Assembly (NCBI RefSeq): GCF_050038885.1
Contig: NZ_CP143624.1
Location: 4,650,001 to 4,714,000 of the forward strand
DNA length: 64,000 bases
Direction: 5' to 3'
Source: Myxococcus flavus
Lineage (GTDB): Bacteria > Myxococcota > Myxococcia > Myxococcales > Myxococcaceae
Both the position numbers and the translations under genes were made by a program. Positions 16,534 through 25,020 of this stretch are shown here, piece after piece; the first letter of the stretch is position 1, and the number at the start of each line of letters is the position of its first letter. Below the pieces are notes generated by a model. The model worked only from the letters and a program-made list of their open reading frames with translations, had not been told where the DNA came from and made no database searches.

Positions 16534-18005
16534 GGGGGCCACCGCCGCCTCGCGCGGAGCGGCCCCAGCTCCAGGGGCCTGGGGTGCTGCGGCGCCGATA
16601 CGTCCGCCGCGCGCCTGGCTCGCCGCTGGAGGTAGGGCCCGCAGGCGTGGCCGTCCCGGCTCGAGGCATGGGTGCCGGGAGCAACCTCCTGGCATCCGGC
16701 AGGCTGGTGCCGCTCTTCGTGGGCCTGCTGCTGCTCTTGCAGCTCGCGCTGCTGGTGGAGGCCATCGCGCCGCTGCGGGTGGTGGTGCGCGTCCTCGCCT
16801 TTGGCATCAGCCTGCTCCTGCTCGTGCTGGTGCGGGGCCGGAGCCTGAAACACCCGGCACTGCCGTTTGTCCTGGGGGCGCTGGGAGTCACCGCGCTCCA
16901 GTTCTTCAACCCGGGCACTGGCACGCCGCTGGCGTCGGTGGCGCAATTGGGCATCCAACTGGCCATCGCCGCGCCGCTGCTCTGGGTGACGCGGCTGTCC
17001 ATTGACCCTCGGACGTTCCACCGCACGCTCGCGCTGCTCTTCCTCTTCAACGCGGCAAGCGCGGGCGTGGGCGTGCTCCAGGTCTACTTCCCAGGGCGCT
17101 TCGAGCCGGCGCTTTCGTCGGCGGTGGCGAGCCACGGCCAGGGCTACGTGAGCAGCCTCCAGTTCGAGACGACGGACGGTGTGCGGGTGTTCCGGCCCAT
17201 GGGCCTGACGGACACACCGGGCGGCGCGGCCACGGGGGGCTTCTACGCCGTGCTGCTGGGGGCCGGCTTCCTCCTGTCGTCCCGGCGGAGGCTGTTTCGC
17301 GTGCTGAGCATGGGCGGCATCCTGGTAGGGCTCTTCAGCCTCTACCTCTCCCAGGTGCGCGCCACCGCGGTCATGCTGGCGGTGTGCCTGGTGGCGCTGG
17401 CGGGCGTGCTCGTGCTGAGCGGGCGGCTGGGGCGGCTCGTGGCAATGCTGGCGGTGGTAGGGACCGCCGGCGTGGCGACCTTTGGCTGGGCCGTGGCGGT
17501 GGGGGGAGACGCGGTGCTGGCGCGGTGGTCGGCCCTCTTCGCGGCAAGTCCCGAGGAGGTGTACCACCGCAACCGGGGCTACTTCCTGACGGGCACCTTT
17601 GACAGGGTCCTGCCCGAGTATCCGCTGGGCGCGGGCCTGGGCCGCTACGGCATGGTGAATGCCTATTTCGGCGACCCCCGTGACGTGGAGCGCCCGTCGC
17701 TCTGGGCGGAGATCCAGTGGACCGCCTGGGTCTACGACGGGGGCATCCTGGTGCTGTTCCTGTATCCCATGGGCATTCTGGCCTCGCTGTGGTGGGCCTT
17801 CCAGGTCGCCCGCATCCGAGCCGGTCCGGAGGACGAGTTCTGGCTTTGGGGGGGCGTCCTCTTCGCCTACAACCTGGGCGCGCTGGCGTTCACCTTCAGC
17901 TACCCCTTCTTCATGAGCCAGACGGGGATGGAGTTCTGGCTGCTCAACGCGGCGCTCTTCAGCGCCTTGTCCCATGCGAAGACCCTACACGCTCATCGCC
18001 GGTGA
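16530..18005 (+). CDS. Polytopic membrane protein, Wzy/O-antigen polymerase-like
   Basis: 491-aa protein with a proline/arginine-rich cytosolic N-terminus (about 50 aa) and about ten membrane helices. A large outer loop lies near residues 330-380 (VYHRNRGYFLTGTFDRV, PLGAGLGRYGMVNAYFG). That loop, with basic residues and a glycine-rich GLGRYG turn between late helices, is the pattern of Wzy polymerases and WaaL ligases. The start at 16530 overlaps the previous gene by ATGA; a later Met near residue 47 is an alternative. It overlaps the next gene by 32 bp. A second Wzy/WaaL-like protein is encoded at 44905, so one may polymerise and the other ligate, or act on a different product. Confidence 0.7.
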   Translation: MRGPPPPRAERPQLQGPGVLRRRYVRRAPGSPLEVGPAGVAVPARGMGAGSNLLASGRLVPLFVGLLLLLQLALLVEAIAPLRVVVRVLAFGISLLLLVLVRGRSLKHPALPFVLGALGVTALQFFNPGTGTPLASVAQLGIQLAIAAPLLWVTRLSIDPRTFHRTLALLFLFNAASAGVGVLQVYFPGRFEPALSSAVASHGQGYVSSLQFETTDGVRVFRPMGLTDTPGGAATGGFYAVLLGAGFLLSSRRRLFRVLSMGGILVGLFSLYLSQVRATAVMLAVCLVALAGVLVLSGRLGRLVAMLAVVGTAGVATFGWAVAVGGDAVLARWSALFAASPEEVYHRNRGYFLTGTFDRVLPEYPLGAGLGRYGMVNAYFGDPRDVERPSLWAEIQWTAWVYDGGILVLFLYPMGILASLWWAFQVARIRAGPEDEFWLWGGVLFAYNLGALAFTFSYPFFMSQTGMEFWLLNAALFSALSHAKTLHAHRR

Positions 18006-19116
18006 CTTCGTGGACACGGGTGGCATGGACCGGGCCAACCTGGCGCTGGCGCACTGGCTGGCGATGCAGGGAGGCCCCGTGCGTCTGGTGGCGCATCGGG
18101 TGGCGGACGTGCTGCTCGGCTACCCCAACGTGCGCTTCGTGCGCGTGCCCAAGCCGGGCAACGCCTACCTCCTGGGCGAGCCACTTCTGGATGCCGTGGG
18201 CCGCGCGTGGGCGCTGCGCACCCGCGCCGAGGGCGGCCGGGTGCTGGCCAATGGCGGCAACTGTCCGGTGTCCGGGGCCAACTGGGTCCACTACGTTCAT
18301 GGGGCCTATGTGTCCCAGCCGGCGGGCGACGCCCTGCGCCGGCTCAAGGGCCGGGTGAGCCACCGCGTCTACCTTCGAGGCGAGCGCCAGGCGTTGCGGC
18401 GCGCGCGAGTCATCATCGCCAACTCGGCGCGCACGCGTGAGGACCTGGTGGCGGCCACCGGTGTGCCCGCGTCCCGGGTCCACGTCGTCTATTACGGTTG
18501 CGACGCGGAGCGCTTCCGGCCGGCGTCCGCCGAGGCGCGACGCAAGGCCCGGGAGGCGCTGGGCTGGCCCGAGGCGCGGCGCGTGGCGCTCTTCGTGGGG
18601 GCGCTCGGGGACAGGCGCAAGGGCTTCGACACGCTCTTCCAGGCATGGGCCCGGCTGTGCGCGCGCGGTGACTGGGGAATGGACCTCAAGGTGGTGGGCG
18701 TGGGGACGCAGCGCGAGGCGTGGGCGCGTGAGGCGACGGCGAGAGGGCTCGGGGAGCACATCCAGTTCCTCGGCTTCCGCAAGGACGTGCCGCTGCTGAT
18801 GTCGGCGGCGGATCTGCTGGTGGCGCCCACGCGGTACGAGGCCTACGGGCTGGGCGTCCACGAAGCCCTGTGCGCGGGGCTGCCAGCGCTGGTGAGCCGC
18901 TCGGCCGGCGTCGCGGAGCGCTATCCAGCCGAACTGGACGGGCTGCTGCTCGATGACCCGGACGACGTGGACGGGCTGGTGCGGCGCCTGCAAGTCTGGC
19001 GCGAGCACGAGGCGGCATGGGCGCCGCGGGTAGCCGCGCTGTCAGCGTCGTTGCGGGCGCAGCGCTGGGAGGGGATGGCGTCCGCCATCGTGGACATCAT
19101 GGAGCGGGAGGGTTGA
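17974..19116 (+). CDS. GT4-family glycosyltransferase
   Basis: 380-aa GT-B enzyme, last of the plus-strand run begun by wzc. Features: TGGMDRANLALAHWL near the N-terminus, the interdomain NSARTREDLV and VYYGCDAERFRP (typical GT4 hinge), and YEAYGLGVHEAL with E289/E297 as E-x7-E. It starts inside the end of the polymerase-like gene (32-bp overlap) and its last 20 bp overlap, tail to tail, the end of the next gene on the minus strand. Role: one sugar transfer in repeat-unit assembly, specificity unknown. Confidence 0.85.
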   Translation: MRRPYTLIAGDFVDTGGMDRANLALAHWLAMQGGPVRLVAHRVADVLLGYPNVRFVRVPKPGNAYLLGEPLLDAVGRAWALRTRAEGGRVLANGGNCPVSGANWVHYVHGAYVSQPAGDALRRLKGRVSHRVYLRGERQALRRARVIIANSARTREDLVAATGVPASRVHVVYYGCDAERFRPASAEARRKAREALGWPEARRVALFVGALGDRRKGFDTLFQAWARLCARGDWGMDLKVVGVGTQREAWAREATARGLGEHIQFLGFRKDVPLLMSAADLLVAPTRYEAYGLGVHEALCAGLPALVSRSAGVAERYPAELDGLLLDDPDDVDGLVRRLQVWREHEAAWAPRVAALSASLRAQRWEGMASAIVDIMEREG

Positions 19117-20278
19117 GGTCTCCGTCCAGGCGTCTCCCGGCCAGCACTTCGTCGAAGAAGTCCAGGTGGGCCCGGGCCACCACGGGCCAGGCGAACCGCG
19201 TGACGGCGCGCTCGCGCCCGTGCGCGGCCAGCTCCCGCCGCCGTTCGGGGCTCTCCAGCAGGGTCGCGAGCGCGTCCGCCCAGGCGGACACCGAGGATTC
19301 CGGCAGCACCAGCCCTGCGCCTCCTATGGTGTGCGGCACCTCGCCGGAGTCGCTGCCGAGCACGGGCACGCCACACGCGAAGCCCTCCGCCAACATTCGG
19401 CCGAACTGCTCCTTCCATCGAGGCGTCGTCTGGCTCGGCGCGCACAGCACGTCCATGGCGTTGAGCACGCGAGGCACGCCCGCGTGCGGGACGCCGGTGA
19501 GGAGGCGCACCCGGTCCCCGTGCCGGGAGGCCCAACCACGCAGCGTGGACTCCTGGGGGCCACCGCCCACGAAGAGCGCGCGCCAGGGCGTGCCGAGCTG
19601 GTCCAGCGCCGCCATCAGCAGGCCAATGCCCTTCTCTGGCACGAAGCGCCCCAGGTATCCCACCACGGGTGGACCCGCATCCTGCCACCCGAGCTCGCGG
19701 CGCAGCGACGCACCGGCAGCCCGGTCCGGGCGGAACGACTCCACGTCAACGCCCATGGGGATGGTGCGTGCGGGCCGCTCCGCGTAGCCCGGGCGGGCGA
19801 CGAGGTTGTCCCGCACGGTCTCCCCCCACGCCACCCAGCCGGAGGCTCGCTGGACGACGAGGCGCTCCATCTGGGCGAAGGGCGGCGGGTAGCGCTTGGG
19901 GAGGTTCTGCGCGCTGCAGAAGACGAGCGGCACGCCGCGGGGCGTGAGCAGCGCCACCTCCAGGCCGGCCATGACGTAGGGTTCCTCCCAGGCATGCACC
20001 AGGTCCGCGCCCCGCGCCAGGTGGCCCCGCAACGCCGGTGCGTAGACGAAGCCGTGGAGCGAGCGGCTGAAGAGGGCGCGCACGCTCTCGGTCCGTGCTG
20101 GCTCGTCCGGCTCGAGCTTCAGGGTGAGGGGGCTCAGGTCGCCGTGGAAGAAGCGGGGGGCGACGGCCGTGACGTCCCAGGTGCCCGCGCCCTCGCGCGC
20201 CAGCTCATTGGCGAGGCGCCGGTTGAGCCCGACGACATACGAGTGGGAGATGGTGATGAGTCGGCGCGCGCGCTTCAA
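19097..20278 (-). CDS. GT4-family glycosyltransferase
   Basis: 393-aa GT-B enzyme. The N-terminus reads MKRARRLITISHSYVVGLNR from a TTG codon without a strong ribosome-binding site. Hinge: IPMGVDVESFRPDR. Donor motif KEQFGRMLAEGFACG carries E-x7-E, followed by GVPVLGSDSGEVPHTI. It converges on the previous glycosyltransferase with a 20-bp overlap, marking the strand switch within the locus. Likely another repeat-unit transferase. No truncation seen. Confidence 0.83.
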   Translation of the reverse strand: MKRARRLITISHSYVVGLNRRLANELAREGAGTWDVTAVAPRFFHGDLSPLTLKLEPDEPARTESVRALFSRSLHGFVYAPALRGHLARGADLVHAWEEPYVMAGLEVALLTPRGVPLVFCSAQNLPKRYPPPFAQMERLVVQRASGWVAWGETVRDNLVARPGYAERPARTIPMGVDVESFRPDRAAGASLRRELGWQDAGPPVVGYLGRFVPEKGIGLLMAALDQLGTPWRALFVGGGPQESTLRGWASRHGDRVRLLTGVPHAGVPRVLNAMDVLCAPSQTTPRWKEQFGRMLAEGFACGVPVLGSDSGEVPHTIGGAGLVLPESSVSAWADALATLLESPERRRELAAHGRERAVTRFAWPVVARAHLDFFDEVLAGRRLDGDLNPPAP

Positions 20279-20391
20279 GGGAGCAGGGCTCCATGGCCCG
20301 CGACAGGGCGCGGAGCGCGGCGAGCCGCCAGGAGAAGGGGACAGACGGGACGGGGCATGGCCTCGTGGACTCTACTTCAAGCGCGGGCGCG

Positions 20392-21618
20392 TCAGCCGCC
20401 GGGCACGAGCGAGCGGTACAGGGCCAGCAGTTCGCGCGCGTACCGTTCGCGCGAGAACCGCGATGCCGCTGTGCGCCGCGCGGCGGTGCCCAGCCGTTCA
20501 CGAAGCGCCGCGTCTTCCAATAGCGTGCGCAGCGCGTCGACCAGCGCGTGAACGTCTCCTGGCTGTGTCATGAGGGCGTCCACGCCGTCGGTCAGCGCCT
20601 CCGCCGCGCCGCTCGCACGCGAGACGATGGCGGGCCGTCCGCAGGCGAGCGCCTCCGCGATGGTGAGGCCAAACGGCTCCCTGCGCGTGCTGGCATGGAC
20701 GAAGACGTCCAAGGCCCGGTACACGGCGGCGGGATGCGACTGGAAGGGCACCAGCCCCACGCGGCCCGACAGCCCCCGGGCGGCGATGAGCTTGCGCAGC
20801 TCACCCTCCGAGAACTGCGAGCCGGGCGTCCGGTAAAGCGGTGCCCCCACGAGGAAGAAGCGCACGGGCAGGGTGGGGTGCAGCCGCGCCAGTGACGCCG
20901 CTGCCTCGATGAAGACGTCCTGCCCCTTCCAGCGGGCGTAGGTGGCCACCAGCCCCACGCGGAGCGTGCCTTCGGGGGCGACGGGCAGCTCTGCGAGCCG
21001 GTCCAGCCGCGTTCCTTCGGAGGGGCCTGGCGAGAAGTGCTTGGTGTCCACGCCGTTGTAGACGACATGCACGGGGACGCGGAACAGCACCTCTCTCGCG
21101 TCGTCCCCGACGGCCCGGGAGTTGGCGATGGCCGCGGACGCGAGCGGAGACAGGGCGCGCAGGGCGCGGCGCACCAGGGGCCGCTCGCCCAGGAAGTCGT
21201 GGATGTGCCACACCCGCTTCACCGGAAGGCCCGCGGTGGCCGCGCTGAGCAGGTGCGTCTTGATTCCGTTCGAGTGCACCAGGTCCGGGGCCAGCCCGGC
21301 CACATCGCGGCGTAGCGCGCGCCCATGGTCCGCGAGGAGCCCGGGCGCGGGTGCGAGGCGGCGGGCGAAGCGCAGTGCTTCCAGGGGACCTCGCCCACGC
21401 AGGGCGCTGTCGCCCAGCGAGGATAAGTGCTCCGGAAGAGGGAGCAGCCGCGCATCCACGCCCAGCGCGCGCGCCTCATCGAGCAATGGGCCCGCGGTCC
21501 CCGCCAGCAGGTGGAGCGACAGCGTGGCGTCCTGCTGCTTCAAACACGCCATCAAATCCAGCAGCGCACGCTCGGCGCCGCCCAGGATTCCCACTGGATT
21601 GAGGAAGAGGATGCGCAC
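20392..21618 (-). CDS. GT4-family glycosyltransferase
   Basis: 408-aa GT-B enzyme with an archetypal start (MRILFLNPVGILGGAERALL, GTG codon), hinge VYNGVDTKHFSPG, and donor domain motif REPFGLTIAEALACGRPAIV with E-x7-E. The ribosome-binding site is weak. It is encoded upstream of the preceding gene on the same strand with a 113-bp gap, and 188 bp downstream of the next GT4. The G-G-A-E-R loop is typical of enzymes building surface polysaccharides. Specificity unknown. Confidence 0.85.
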   Translation of the reverse strand: MRILFLNPVGILGGAERALLDLMACLKQQDATLSLHLLAGTAGPLLDEARALGVDARLLPLPEHLSSLGDSALRGRGPLEALRFARRLAPAPGLLADHGRALRRDVAGLAPDLVHSNGIKTHLLSAATAGLPVKRVWHIHDFLGERPLVRRALRALSPLASAAIANSRAVGDDAREVLFRVPVHVVYNGVDTKHFSPGPSEGTRLDRLAELPVAPEGTLRVGLVATYARWKGQDVFIEAAASLARLHPTLPVRFFLVGAPLYRTPGSQFSEGELRKLIAARGLSGRVGLVPFQSHPAAVYRALDVFVHASTRREPFGLTIAEALACGRPAIVSRASGAAEALTDGVDALMTQPGDVHALVDALRTLLEDAALRERLGTAARRTAASRFSRERYARELLALYRSLVPGG

Positions 21619-21806
21619 GGCGAGCGGACCGAATCAAACACGTCGTGCCGGGTCAAGGCATGCCGCCCGCTGATGGTTGGCAGCGGACGAGGCGCTCACC
21701 TGGGTGGCCAGGACGTCGCGTGCCCACGCCGGGCTCGCGGGGCTCGAGCCAGGTGTTCTCCCGATATGGGCAAAGCGCCGTGCTCCCCGCGCCGGGACGA
21801 TGCGGC

Positions 21807-22985
21807 TCACGTCGTGCGTTCGTCCAGCAATCGGAGGTAGGCCTCCAGCACCGTATTCGTGTGTGACGCCCACGAGAAGCGAGCGGCACGGGCCAGCCGC
21901 TGCTCGCGGGAGGGGCGCTCGCCGTGCCCATCCAACAAGGAGGTCAGCGCCTCCACCCACACCGGGACATCGCCCACGGGGCAGTAGGTGCACGCGTCGG
22001 CTCCCACCTCTCGAAGCACGGGGAGAGCACTGGCCACCACGGGCGCGCCACAGGCGAGCGCCTCGATGACAGGGAGACCGAAACCTTCCGCCTCGCTCGT
22101 CACCAGTACGGCCGCCGCGCGCCGGTACAGGCCCGCCAGCGTGGACCGCTCCTGGCGTGGAGGCTGGAGCAGCGCATCGCCGATACCCAAGGACTCCACC
22201 TGCGCGCGCAGTCCTGTCGTCAGCACGCCGCCCAGCTGCACCAGCCGCAGCGCCGGGTGGCGGGCTCGCAGCGCGGCGAAGACGGCGAAGAGCACGTCCA
22301 GGCGCTTGCGCGGAATCGCGCTGCCGACGTGCAAGAGATAGGGCCGGCCACCCAGGGGCGCGAGCACGGCATCGCTCATATCGGCATGCTCTGGCCCTGG
22401 CTCTGGGCGGTACTCGGGGGACACGCCCAGGGGGGCCCAGACGAGCCGGGACTCGGGCACCACGCCGTGTGCCAGCAGCTCCGCCTTCACCGCCTGGGTG
22501 CTGTGGAACACGACGGCCGCGCGCTCCAGCCCCGTGAGCTGGGCGCGAGCCATGGCGCGGAACCATGCCGGGCGCGGCTCACGGTGGGGCTCCAGCACGG
22601 AGCGGAAGGCATCCAGGTCATGACAGTAGACGCCGGTGCGCGCCGCGGGCAGCGCATGGATGAGCTGCGCATAGGTATGGTCCACGATGTGGAAGACGTG
22701 GTGCAGGCCGCGCTCGAGCAGGGCCCGGCCCGGGTAGAGCCCGAAGCGGGTGATGAGACGGTCTGCGTTGAAGGCCGCGTGGTGCGCGCCCATGATTGGA
22801 AGCCGCCGCAGCACGGCGGGCATGGTCGGGCGGATGGCCGCCACGTGGACCCGGGAGGCATGCGCGGCCAGCCCTTCCAGGAGGGCGTCGCCCGCCAGGT
22901 CCATGCTGGGCCAGCCCTCCTCGCGCGGGTCCATCAGCAGCGCCAGCCGGAGCGTGCCGCGCGATGTCGCGCCATGTGTCCTCAT
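21807..22985 (-). CDS. GT4-family glycosyltransferase
   Basis: 392-aa GT-B enzyme. The N-terminal domain (RLALLMDPREEGWPSMD) is less canonical, but the C-terminal half is clear: STQAVKAELLAHGV, then YLLHVGSAIPRKRLDVL and SEAEGFGLPVIEALACG with E-x7-E, followed by APVVASALPVLREVG. This pattern is common in mannosyl- and rhamnosyltransferases, but that does not settle the donor. Its start overlaps the stop of the neighbouring gene by ATGA, so the two are co-translated. Confidence 0.85.
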   Translation of the reverse strand: MRTHGATSRGTLRLALLMDPREEGWPSMDLAGDALLEGLAAHASRVHVAAIRPTMPAVLRRLPIMGAHHAAFNADRLITRFGLYPGRALLERGLHHVFHIVDHTYAQLIHALPAARTGVYCHDLDAFRSVLEPHREPRPAWFRAMARAQLTGLERAAVVFHSTQAVKAELLAHGVVPESRLVWAPLGVSPEYRPEPGPEHADMSDAVLAPLGGRPYLLHVGSAIPRKRLDVLFAVFAALRARHPALRLVQLGGVLTTGLRAQVESLGIGDALLQPPRQERSTLAGLYRRAAAVLVTSEAEGFGLPVIEALACGAPVVASALPVLREVGADACTYCPVGDVPVWVEALTSLLDGHGERPSREQRLARAARFSWASHTNTVLEAYLRLLDERTT

Positions 22986-24130
22986 GCGGGGCCGGGATGC
23001 AGCAGCGCCTCGACGGTGTGCTCGAGCGAGAAGCGCTCTCGGTAGACGCGGGCGGCGCGCTGGCCCAGCTCCCGCCGTGTGCCCGCGAGCGACAGCAGCG
23101 ACTCCACGCGCTCCGCCAGGGCCGCGGGGGCCGTGCCCTCCGCCAGGGAGACCGCGTCGAGCTCTCGCCAGAGCGGCTCGGTGAGGTGCCCGCTGTTGGT
23201 GGCCACCGGGACGCCCAGCGCCAGCCCCGCCATGACGGTGGTGCGTCGCGTGCTCACCCCATCCGGATACGGTTGCAGGAGGACGTCACAGGTCGCCAGG
23301 TGCACCGCCAGGTCCTCCAGGGGCAGGGAGTCCCGGGCCTCCAGCCGGCCCCGAAGCGCGGGGTGCCGTGCCTCCAGTCCCGCGAGGAACGCGCGGCTGC
23401 CACGTCCCAGCAGCAGGGCGTGTCGCGACGCATCGCCCTGGAGCAGGGGAACGAGCGCGGCCTCCAGCGGCGCGGCGGTGAGGTGTCCGTAGGTGCCGAA
23501 GTGCCCCAGCCGGGGGCCGGTGCCGAGCCGGGTGCGCAGCGCCGCCACGGCGTCGGGGTCGACCTCGACGGGCAGGTTGCTGGGCACCGGAAGCCATCGC
23601 GTCCGCGGGCGCACGCTCGCCGGCAGGTGTTCGGCCCAGCGTGGGATGGAGAGGAAGACGCGGTCCGCGGCGCTCGCCACCAGGCGCACCATCAGCCGCG
23701 TGGTGCCGGCGAGGAGGTGGTGGCGCAAGGGGGCGCGGGGGCTCCACGGGTGCACCGCCTCGTGGATGTACACCCAGCGCGCGTCGCGCCGGCGCGTGGC
23801 GAACCAGGCACAGAAGGGGACGTTCATCGCCTTCAGGCCCAGGGCGTGGGGCACGTACTGGAGCAGCAACCTCCGGGGGCCCGGGCACGCATCCAGACCT
23901 CGCGACAGCGCGGGCAGCCCCGCGGGCGTCAGGAGGCCCGGCACGTGGTGGACGGTGACGCCATCTTCCTCGCGCACGTCCCTTTCACCGGGCGTCCAGA
24001 CGTGGACCTCCTGCCCGGCGCGGGCGAGCGCGCGGCTCACCTGCCGCGTGTGGTCGCCGACGCCACCCAGGCGGGGCGGGTACTCACCCGTGAGGATGTG
24101 CCACGCGGGAGCGGTGGATAAGGGAGGCAT
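22982..24130 (-). CDS. GT4-like glycosyltransferase with a degenerate donor motif
   Basis: 382-aa protein with a clear GT4 N-terminus (WHILTGEYPPRLGGVGDHTR) and typical domain layout. In the C-terminal domain the expected E-x7-E stretch reads DGVSTRRTTVMAGLALGVPV, so both glutamates are replaced, although the following GVPVATNSG loop is kept. Some retaining GT-B enzymes of related families tolerate this, so activity is not excluded. It is the first gene of a two-gene unit (4-bp overlap with the next glycosyltransferase). An AAAGG lies about 12 bp before the ATG. Confidence 0.75.
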   Translation of the reverse strand: MPPLSTAPAWHILTGEYPPRLGGVGDHTRQVSRALARAGQEVHVWTPGERDVREEDGVTVHHVPGLLTPAGLPALSRGLDACPGPRRLLLQYVPHALGLKAMNVPFCAWFATRRRDARWVYIHEAVHPWSPRAPLRHHLLAGTTRLMVRLVASAADRVFLSIPRWAEHLPASVRPRTRWLPVPSNLPVEVDPDAVAALRTRLGTGPRLGHFGTYGHLTAAPLEAALVPLLQGDASRHALLLGRGSRAFLAGLEARHPALRGRLEARDSLPLEDLAVHLATCDVLLQPYPDGVSTRRTTVMAGLALGVPVATNSGHLTEPLWRELDAVSLAEGTAPAALAERVESLLSLAGTRRELGQRAARVYRERFSLEHTVEALLHPGPA

Positions 24131-24160
24131 GTCGCCACGACACCTTTCTTCCGCGCGGGC

Positions 24161-24829
24161 TCAGGACGCTCCCATGTCGCGGATGGCGAGGAGCTGGAAG
24201 GCGTGACGGGGAAAGCGCGTCGCGAAGGGCTCGGTGAGGATGGACAGGCGGCTGCCCAGACGGTGGGGACGGATGCGCGGAATCGCGTAGTCGCCGCGCA
24301 GGGGCTTCCAGCCGCTCATGCCGGTGACGTGGTAGCCGCGCAGCTCGAAGTCGTAGACCTCCCAGCCGGAGCGGTGCACCTGGTGGATGTTGCTGTCCCA
24401 CTCGTCCTGAGGGAGGAAGCCGTTGGGCGTGAAGACGATGACGCGCTTGCGGGCCAGCGACTCCATCATCTCCAGCAGCCGGAAGCCGTCCTGCTTCTCG
24501 AAGTGCTCGATGACGTCCAGCGCGACGACGGCGTCGAAGCTCTTGGGGCCGAAGCGCTGGCCCACCTCCAGCAGATCCATGCAATGGTATTCGCGGTGGA
24601 TGCCCGCGGCCCGGCTGCGCTCGATGCTGGTGGGGTGACCGTCCACCCCCACGGTGTGCGGCAGCAGGTGGGAGAAGCTGTGCAGCGGCGAACGCGAGCC
24701 ACAGCCGATGTCCAGCACGCTGTCACACGTGCCGACCAGCGCCTCCTTCAGCGTGCGGTGGAACACCTCGTGCTCGCCCACGAGGACTTCGCGCTTCAGG
24801 AACTGGAGGACTCTTCCGCCGGAAAGCAT
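24161..24829 (-). CDS. Class I SAM-dependent methyltransferase
   Basis: 222-aa methyltransferase of the Methyltransf_11/23 kind. Motif I VLDIGCGSRSPLH, acidic residue at the end of strand 2 (VGVDGHPTSIERSR), then FDAVVALDVIEHFEK (motif II region) and VIVFTPNGFLPQDEWD (motif III). The DxIEHF and TPNGF pattern is common among enzymes acting on sugars or lipid carriers in polysaccharide loci. It is divergent from wzx with 191 bp between them, where promoters for both directions must lie. It may methylate a residue of the repeat unit. Confidence 0.8.
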   Translation of the reverse strand: MLSGGRVLQFLKREVLVGEHEVFHRTLKEALVGTCDSVLDIGCGSRSPLHSFSHLLPHTVGVDGHPTSIERSRAAGIHREYHCMDLLEVGQRFGPKSFDAVVALDVIEHFEKQDGFRLLEMMESLARKRVIVFTPNGFLPQDEWDSNIHQVHRSGWEVYDFELRGYHVTGMSGWKPLRGDYAIPRIRPHRLGSRLSILTEPFATRFPRHAFQLLAIRDMGAS

Positions 24830-25020
24830 GCGGCCGGACCGTAGCCCCGGGGATTCGGGCAGGGCAACTCCGGCGCGGCGTCCAGGCAGGCGAGCGCAGC
24901 ATCCTCCCGTGCGGGCTACTCGCGTTGCTTGTGGGCCCGGAGCGCTGTCGCTAGCATTTCCGCTCCCGCGCGTGCCCGCGCGCTGGCCCCCATGACGCCC
25001 GGAGCGGGCCGCCCAGGACC

